Positions 59,729 through 64,000 of a DNA stretch of 64,000 nt are shown piece after piece. This DNA comes from CAYWWY01 sp964462525 (GTDB lineage: Bacteria; Thermotogota; Thermotogae; MWEM01). The notes beneath the pieces were generated by a model. It had not been told where the DNA came from, made no database searches, and worked only from the letters and a program-made list of their open reading frames with translations. How positions within the stretch are numbered: the first letter of the stretch is position 1; the number at the start of each line of letters is the position of its first letter. The DNA is taken from the NCBI GenBank assembly GCA_964462525.1, contig CAYWWY010000005.1:124001-188000 (forward strand), written 5' to 3'. Both the position numbers and the translations under genes were made by a program.

Positions 59729-62092
59729 TTAATGATTGGTTCCCCGAAAATGCGGTGCATTCATAAGGCAGCGAAGAAAGATCTTAATCATCTCGGGATC
59801 GAACTGAGTCCCTGCGTGGTTTTGGATTTCTATAACGGCTTCTTGTGTGCTCAGTCCTTTTCGATAGGGCCGATCCGAAGTCATCGCATCGAAAGAATCG
59901 GCGATGGCGATCATTCGAGAGACAATTGGGATTTCTTCTTTCATCAGATGATCCGGATACCCTTTCCCATCCCACGTTTCATGATGGTGTAACACAATAT
60001 GGCTAATATCCTTCAGAATTTCAGAAGAGGCTAGAACCTCAGCGCCCCATCGCGGGTGGTTTTGAATGGTCTCCCATTCTGTGGGATCAAGAGAAGCAGA
60101 TTTGATTAAAATCCGTTCCGGAACAAGAATTTTCCCGATATCGTGAACCAATCCAGCCCAATATGCCCGTGATGCTTCTTCAGGTCCCATCTTCATTTCT
60201 CTGGCCATATCCGATACCCATTTTGCGACTTGTTCTGAATGGCCTCTGGTGTAGGGATCATGAATTTCTAAAATTTTGATCATCGAAAGAATGATCTGTT
60301 TTTGAAACTGCTCGCGAGATGCGATAAAATCTCGAATCGTAATGTATGAAGCTGCAAGATTGGTGAACGAGCTGAGCATACGAATGCTTTCTGGAACAAA
60401 TGCTTTCTCAGAATGATTGGGAATGTCAAGGATTATGATCCCTAAGGGTTTTTTCCCCAGGAGTATCGAGGATACCAGAGAGGAAGAAACTCCCATATCT
60501 ATCCCTCTTCTCCCCACTTTTTCATGATGAATGTGAAAAGGCCAATCGTCATTAGCATGAACAATCTTTGGTTGCTCGACAGGTGTTTTGCTCCGTAAGG
60601 TGAGCTTATGTCCGTCAAGTGATCTCATGACGGGGTTTGTCGTTATACAGACGCTGTATCCATCCTCCGTTATGGTTGCGATCGTCCCTGTTTCGGCTGG
60701 TTCGATGACATTGATCATAGTGGTTAGGAGTTCTTGGAAGAAAAGAGCATCGTCTTCCAAAGCCTTTTTTGTTAGGATAAAGGTGAGTTGGAAAATCGAT
60801 TCAAGCCCGTTGGCCAGTTTTCCAATCTCAAGATAGGCGCTTTCAAGCTCTTCGTTATTGGCTGTAAGCTCCTGATTGGTTGCTTCCAATTCCTGATTGT
60901 ACGCATCAATCTTTTGCGCGTCACTCGTGATTCGGAGCATGGATGCTTCTATGGATTGCGCCATAAGATTAAAAGAGTTTGCCAGAATCCCAATTTCGTC
61001 GGAAGAGTTCGGTGTTAGTTGTTCTTTAAAGGAATCCAAAATCATGATGTGTTCCATTTTCTCGGGGATTACTTTTGGTACGCTTTCTCCAAATCTCCCG
61101 ACGATAGTCGATAAAGCTTTGATGGGTTTGCTTATGAAAACACCGGCCCATATACTGAACAGAATCACAATGCCAACGATGCCTAAGAAAAAGGCGCCGA
61201 TAAACCAAGACAATCGAAAAAGGTCAGCGAATAATTCCTCTTCAGAAACGGTTATTCCCAAAGTCCATTTGGGACTAAAAGGGATTGGCTCGTAGAAAAT
61301 AAGCATAGCCTTCCCGGTGGGTTGGATGATCCGCTCATATTGACCGGCTTCCCCCATCATCATCTTACACCCAGCAACATCCAGCCCAGTATAGCCAAAT
61401 GCTTCCGCTTGCAAAAGGTTTAAATTCATCCTCAGGCTTTCATCAGGATGAGCGATCACTGTACCTGTTCCGTCCACAATCCACCCAAACCCTGATTGGT
61501 GAAAGCGAATCTCAGATGCGATGTCGGTTAGGGTTGTCAGAAGTACGGTGAACCCGATCATACCGATCGTATCCCCATGGAGATCTTTTACACCGACAAC
61601 AATCGGAACAACCAAATTCCCGCTTCCCACAGAGATTCGCGGATTTGCTATCGAGTAGGGTTTTCCCTGTTTGATAATCGCGTCGTAATAATCCCTGTCT
61701 GATAGGTTTACGCTCGTAGTCCCGTCTGTTCGGGCAACAGTGTCTCCAAGAGTGTTAGCCAGAAACCCGGTTTCGTAAACACTAATCCGTTCGTCACGAA
61801 AAAAACGCAATTCATCACTCATGCTGGTTAATGAACGGGCCACGTGGCGTTCTGCAACGGCATGAATTTCCCCCAAACGCGCCAATAGCCATTGACCAAT
61901 CTCGGCTGCTCTTGATTCAACCAAACTACTCGCGCTACTTGTGATATTTTGAATGATAAAATGGGAATACCAATGATGCAAAGATACACCAGAGATTGCG
62001 ATTAACAGCAGAATAGGCAGCAAAAACAATAAGAGAATTTTCGCCCGAATGGTTTTTACCCGGAAAAGGGTCCTTTTTCGCCATGTCATCAT
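59729..62092 (-). CDS. Membrane HD-GYP sensor (Cache-HAMP-GAF-HD-GYP)
   Basis: A 787-residue probable cyclic-di-GMP phosphodiesterase. One membrane helix (about 15-35), a periplasmic Cache-like sensor, a second helix near 285-310, HAMP, a coiled coil rich in ATNQELTANNEELESAY, a GAF-like domain and HD-GYP. The HD-GYP shows HDPYTRGHSEQVAKW, GLVHDIGKI, HHETWDGKGYP and DSFDAMTSDRPYR, all metal-site residues intact. Start ATG 62092 is chosen because GAGGTG is 4 nt upstream; ATG 62107 is possible. It could lower cyclic-di-GMP in response to an external signal. No GGDEF protein is in the window. Confidence 0.92.
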   Translation of the reverse strand: MMTWRKRTLFRVKTIRAKILLLFLLPILLLIAISGVSLHHWYSHFIIQNITSSASSLVESRAAEIGQWLLARLGEIHAVAERHVARSLTSMSDELRFFRDERISVYETGFLANTLGDTVARTDGTTSVNLSDRDYYDAIIKQGKPYSIANPRISVGSGNLVVPIVVGVKDLHGDTIGMIGFTVLLTTLTDIASEIRFHQSGFGWIVDGTGTVIAHPDESLRMNLNLLQAEAFGYTGLDVAGCKMMMGEAGQYERIIQPTGKAMLIFYEPIPFSPKWTLGITVSEEELFADLFRLSWFIGAFFLGIVGIVILFSIWAGVFISKPIKALSTIVGRFGESVPKVIPEKMEHIMILDSFKEQLTPNSSDEIGILANSFNLMAQSIEASMLRITSDAQKIDAYNQELEATNQELTANNEELESAYLEIGKLANGLESIFQLTFILTKKALEDDALFFQELLTTMINVIEPAETGTIATITEDGYSVCITTNPVMRSLDGHKLTLRSKTPVEQPKIVHANDDWPFHIHHEKVGRRGIDMGVSSSLVSSILLGKKPLGIIILDIPNHSEKAFVPESIRMLSSFTNLAASYITIRDFIASREQFQKQIILSMIKILEIHDPYTRGHSEQVAKWVSDMAREMKMGPEEASRAYWAGLVHDIGKILVPERILIKSASLDPTEWETIQNHPRWGAEVLASSEILKDISHIVLHHHETWDGKGYPDHLMKEEIPIVSRMIAIADSFDAMTSDRPYRKGLSTQEAVIEIQNHAGTQFDPEMIKIFLRCLMNAPHFRGTNH

Positions 62093-62256
62093 CAAGCACC
62101 TCATCATATGGAATAAGCATGGAGATGATGGTTCGAAATCGATCGCAATCGTGTTCTTTTATAGAGATACCAATCAGCGAACAAATGACCTAATGTACGG
62201 ATTCCCGATGCGAAGAGTCGATCGTTTGCGACGGCGACTAAACCATCGAATGATTG

Positions 62257-62265
62257 ATTATACCA
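62257..62265 (-). promoter_or_regulatory. Extended -10 promoter of the HD-GYP gene
   Basis: Minus strand TGGTATAAT (TATAAT at 62257-62262), 165 nt upstream of the start. The -35 is weak. It leaves a long leader with no recognised element. The rest of the 62093-62346 spacer holds no gene. Confidence 0.5.
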
Positions 62266-62346
62266 CAATGCGGGCTTGAGTTTGGAATAACTTTCAATGG
62301 ATCCAAATGCAGGCTGTTGTCCATTGGATTGCATGCTCTTCAAGTC

Positions 62347-62375
62347 TTGATTTTCTGCAACAGACATGGTATAAT
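62347..62375 (+). promoter_or_regulatory. his operon promoter
   Basis: TTGATT (62347-62352), 17-nt spacer ending in TGG, TATAAT (62370-62375). The start of transcription would be near 62382, 24 nt before the leader peptide. Confidence 0.78.
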
Positions 62376-62405
62376 TCAGTTACCGTACGAATCAAAAGGG
62401 GACAC

Positions 62406-62492
62406 ATGAAAAAAACAACAATGGTTATCAGCAAGAGTTATCCTATATTTTGGCATCATCATGATCGTTCACCCGCGCTGTTTTGCGGTTGA
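62406..62492 (+). CDS. hisL: his operon leader peptide
   Basis: A 28-codon peptide, with three consecutive His codons (17-19; CATCATCAT at 62454-62462) after Phe-Trp and followed by Asp. AAGGGG lies 4 nt upstream. It ends 18 nt before the terminator stem. Ribosome stalling at the His codons when His-tRNA is scarce would expose the antiterminator. Confidence 0.88.
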   Translation: MKKTTMVISKSYPIFWHHHDRSPALFCG

Positions 62493-62516
62493 TTGTTCGT
62501 GGAACCAACCGAAAAC
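62473..62516 (+). promoter_or_regulatory. his attenuator: pause hairpin and antiterminator pairing
   Basis: GTTTTGCGGTTG (62480-62491) can pair with CAACCGAAAAC (62506-62516) with one bulged G; that pairing uses the 5' arm of the terminator and so excludes it. An alternative local hairpin CCGC/GCGG (62473-62488) lets the terminator form. This is the classical 1:2, 2:3, 3:4 layout. Confidence 0.8.
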
Positions 62517-62545
62517 CGGCGCATAAGGGCGCCGGTTTTCTTTTT
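62511..62545 (+). terminator. his attenuator terminator
   Basis: A perfect 12-bp stem GAAAACCGGCGC/GCGCCGGTTTTC with a 6-nt loop and a TTTTT tail, between the leader peptide and hisZ. Confidence 0.92.
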
Positions 62546-62555
62546 GGGGGTGAAG

Positions 62556-63377
62556 ATGAAGCGAGATTGGATTAGTCAATCCATTACAGTTGCTCGCGTG
62601 TTCCAGCAGGCCCGAAATCTGTTTGGAAGATGCGGGTATCAGGAAATCGCGCTGCCTGCTTTGGAGAAGGATCAAACTAATATGAAAGAAGGGTTGAGAA
62701 CGCTGGTGAATGGCGAACTCTTTCTGGCCCATCCCGATCCTACCTCTCAGATTCTCTCCCATCTGAAGGGACAGCACGCGTTGAACGTATTCTACTGTTC
62801 CGAAGTCCTTAGCCTCCACGGAAGAAGCCGATGGCAGATCGGTGTGGAACGAATGGGGGATGAGAAGATCAGCGGAACGGTTGAACTGTTGCGCATGCTG
62901 ATCCAGTTCTTGGAATCATTATGGATTCAGGATTTTTTTATCGATATTGGTTCGATCAAATTATGGGAAAACCATATGGCCGACATCCCCGAGCATCGCC
63001 AAGAGATCTGGCGATCGATTCGCCAAAGGAATTTTGGAATGATCGAAGAACTTCCAATCTCAGCGAAAAAGAAACAAGAACTTTGGCGGCTTCTCAATAC
63101 CCGGTCCCAGTCATCAGATGATGAAGAAATGGCAGACCTTTTATCCCAGATTCAAGACAAACGGATCTTTGTGGATATGGGGACAATTCGCTTTCTGCCT
63201 TATTATCACGAACTTGTATTTGAGGTCTATGTTCCTTCTTTTGGCGCGCCTTTGGGCGGGGGCGGTCGATACAGGGTCAACGGAGGGCTGGGATTCGGAT
63301 TCGCCCTGGATGCGGAAATCCTTTCTCAGTTTCAAAACAGCGCGTCAAGCCAAACGGAGGCAGGGTCATGGGATTAA
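62556..63377 (+). CDS. hisZ: ATP phosphoribosyltransferase regulatory subunit HisZ
   Basis: A 273-residue histidyl-tRNA synthetase-like protein: VFQQARNLFGRCGYQEIALPALE, then an aaRS class II core with QIGVERMG and GGGGRYRVNGGLGFGFAL. It lacks the anticodon-binding domain, as expected of HisZ, which binds short HisG and confers histidine feedback. ATG 62556 follows GGGGGTGAAG; it is first after the attenuator. It overlaps hisG by 10 nt. Slightly short compared with typical HisZ. Confidence 0.9.
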   Translation: MKRDWISQSITVARVFQQARNLFGRCGYQEIALPALEKDQTNMKEGLRTLVNGELFLAHPDPTSQILSHLKGQHALNVFYCSEVLSLHGRSRWQIGVERMGDEKISGTVELLRMLIQFLESLWIQDFFIDIGSIKLWENHMADIPEHRQEIWRSIRQRNFGMIEELPISAKKKQELWRLLNTRSQSSDDEEMADLLSQIQDKRIFVDMGTIRFLPYYHELVFEVYVPSFGAPLGGGGRYRVNGGLGFGFALDAEILSQFQNSASSQTEAGSWD

Positions 63378-64000
63378 AAATCGCGATACCAGAAGGAAGG
63401 CTTTTGCCTTTATGTACGAAAGCCTTGGAAGCCATTGGGATTGAAGTGCCCAAAAAAAGCGGAAGAAAACTGTCTTTGCAAAAGAACGGGATTTCCTTTC
63501 TCTTCAGCAAATCCTTCGATGTGCCTCTTTATGTCGAACATGGGATCGATTTGGGCATTGCGGGAGGGGATGTGGTTTTGGAACGAGGGTGTGATCTCTT
63601 TGTTCCCCTCGAGCTGGATTTTGGAAGGTGCAGGCTGAGTCTGATCACCCATGAACATCGAACCATCACGATGGATGATATGGAAGGATATCGGATCGGG
63701 ACAAAATACCCGAAGCTGACTCAAGCGTATTTCGCTCAAAGAGGGATTTCCATTAAAGTACTCCCTTTTTCCGGTGCCATAGAATTGGGTCTGGTGCTGG
63801 GTATATGCGATGCAATCGTCGATATTGTGGATAGCGGACGAACCATTCAAGAAAATGGGCTAACAGAATCAGAAGTGCTGATGAATGTTGGAGCCATGCT
63901 TATGGTCAACAGAATTGCCCAAAAAAAGCATTTTGATCGGATCAACGAGATTGTGATCCAGCTGAATGAAGAGAAAGAGAAAACCAAGAGAGGAGGGGTC
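63368..64000 (+). CDS. hisG: ATP phosphoribosyltransferase, short form HisG (3' end cut off)
   Basis: The first enzyme of histidine synthesis, 211 codons visible without a stop. N-terminal LKIAIPEGRL, then DLGIAGGDVVLERGCD, RIGTKYPKLTQAYF and the PRPP loop GLVLGICDAIVDIVDSGRT, ending around VQLNEEKEK. The length at the window edge equals that of short HisG, so only the last codons are missing. It lacks the C-terminal ACT regulatory domain and needs HisZ. ATG 63368 has GGAGG 6 nt upstream inside hisZ. Confidence 0.93.
   Translation, partial: MGLKIAIPEGRLLPLCTKALEAIGIEVPKKSGRKLSLQKNGISFLFSKSFDVPLYVEHGIDLGIAGGDVVLERGCDLFVPLELDFGRCRLSLITHEHRTITMDDMEGYRIGTKYPKLTQAYFAQRGISIKVLPFSGAIELGLVLGICDAIVDIVDSGRTIQENGLTESEVLMNVGAMLMVNRIAQKKHFDRINEIVIQLNEEKEKTKRGGV

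Overview
The window is a dense, roughly balanced-GC bacterial chromosome segment. The sequence fits a deep-branching Bacillota-like (Gram-positive) organism, but the species cannot be named. The clues are a large-type (about 272 nt) SRP RNA with a closing Alu-domain helix, a HisZ/short-HisG pair under a histidine leader-peptide attenuator, sigma-A-like promoters that nearly all carry a TGn extended -10 element, strong GGAGG ribosome binding sites, frequent GTG/TTG starts, a DHH-CBS-fused CCA/poly(A) polymerase, and a SatD/DUF3307 pair. All three tRNA genes encode their CCA ends.

Positions 1-9 kb, minus strand: a truncated PLP decarboxylase of the ornithine/lysine type, a minimal Mrp/complex-I-like set (C-like, D-like, second D-like), uvrC, rarA, a sugar epimerase and a DtxR/MntR-type regulator. 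A Glu-Val-Phe tRNA operon follows on the plus strand. Positions 9.2-21 kb, minus strand: an overlapping chain of MBL hydrolase, tsaE, peroxiredoxin and the 899-aa DHH-CBS nucleotidyltransferase, then comF, infB, a DUF3307/SatD pair and a 1028-aa protein with a GNAT domain fused to a very large beta-rich region. A dead lipase gene lies at 21.2-22.1 kb.

Positions 22.4-30.2 kb, plus strand: a clostripain-family lipoprotein, an unrecognised lipoprotein followed by frameshifted remains, SRP RNA, yggT, NAD kinase, recN and a secreted serpin with Arg predicted at P1. Positions 30.2-46.5 kb, minus strand: an ankyrin exoprotein, an acetylpolyamine-amidohydrolase-like deacetylase, a Gfo/Idh oxidoreductase, a large hybrid histidine kinase, a 1325-aa surface protein ending in seven 58-residue blades, an etfB-etfA-glcD-molybdopterin-fold operon and a lone OmpR-type regulator.

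Positions 46.8-56.5 kb: a Ski2/Hel308-like helicase coupled to mnmA, an LRR lipoprotein, a SUMF1-domain protein, a CheY-like regulator, an Eis-like acetyltransferase, a small HTH/AT-hook protein and an exported MsrA-MsrB fusion. Positions 56.5-59.7 kb are a rearranged accessory patch: two flavodoxin copies sharing a 258-bp identical tract, a truncated HU fused at one breakpoint, relics of an integrase, an HD-GYP protein and a DUF1016-like gene, and a HepT/MntA toxin-antitoxin pair. The window closes with an HD-GYP sensor and the start of a histidine operon controlled by a 28-codon leader with three consecutive His codons, followed by hisZ and hisG (cut by the window edge).

The strongest regulatory find is the complete his attenuator. 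The most unusual proteins are the GNAT fusion, the seven-bladed surface protein and the molybdopterin-fold protein whose metal-ligand Cys is Ser.
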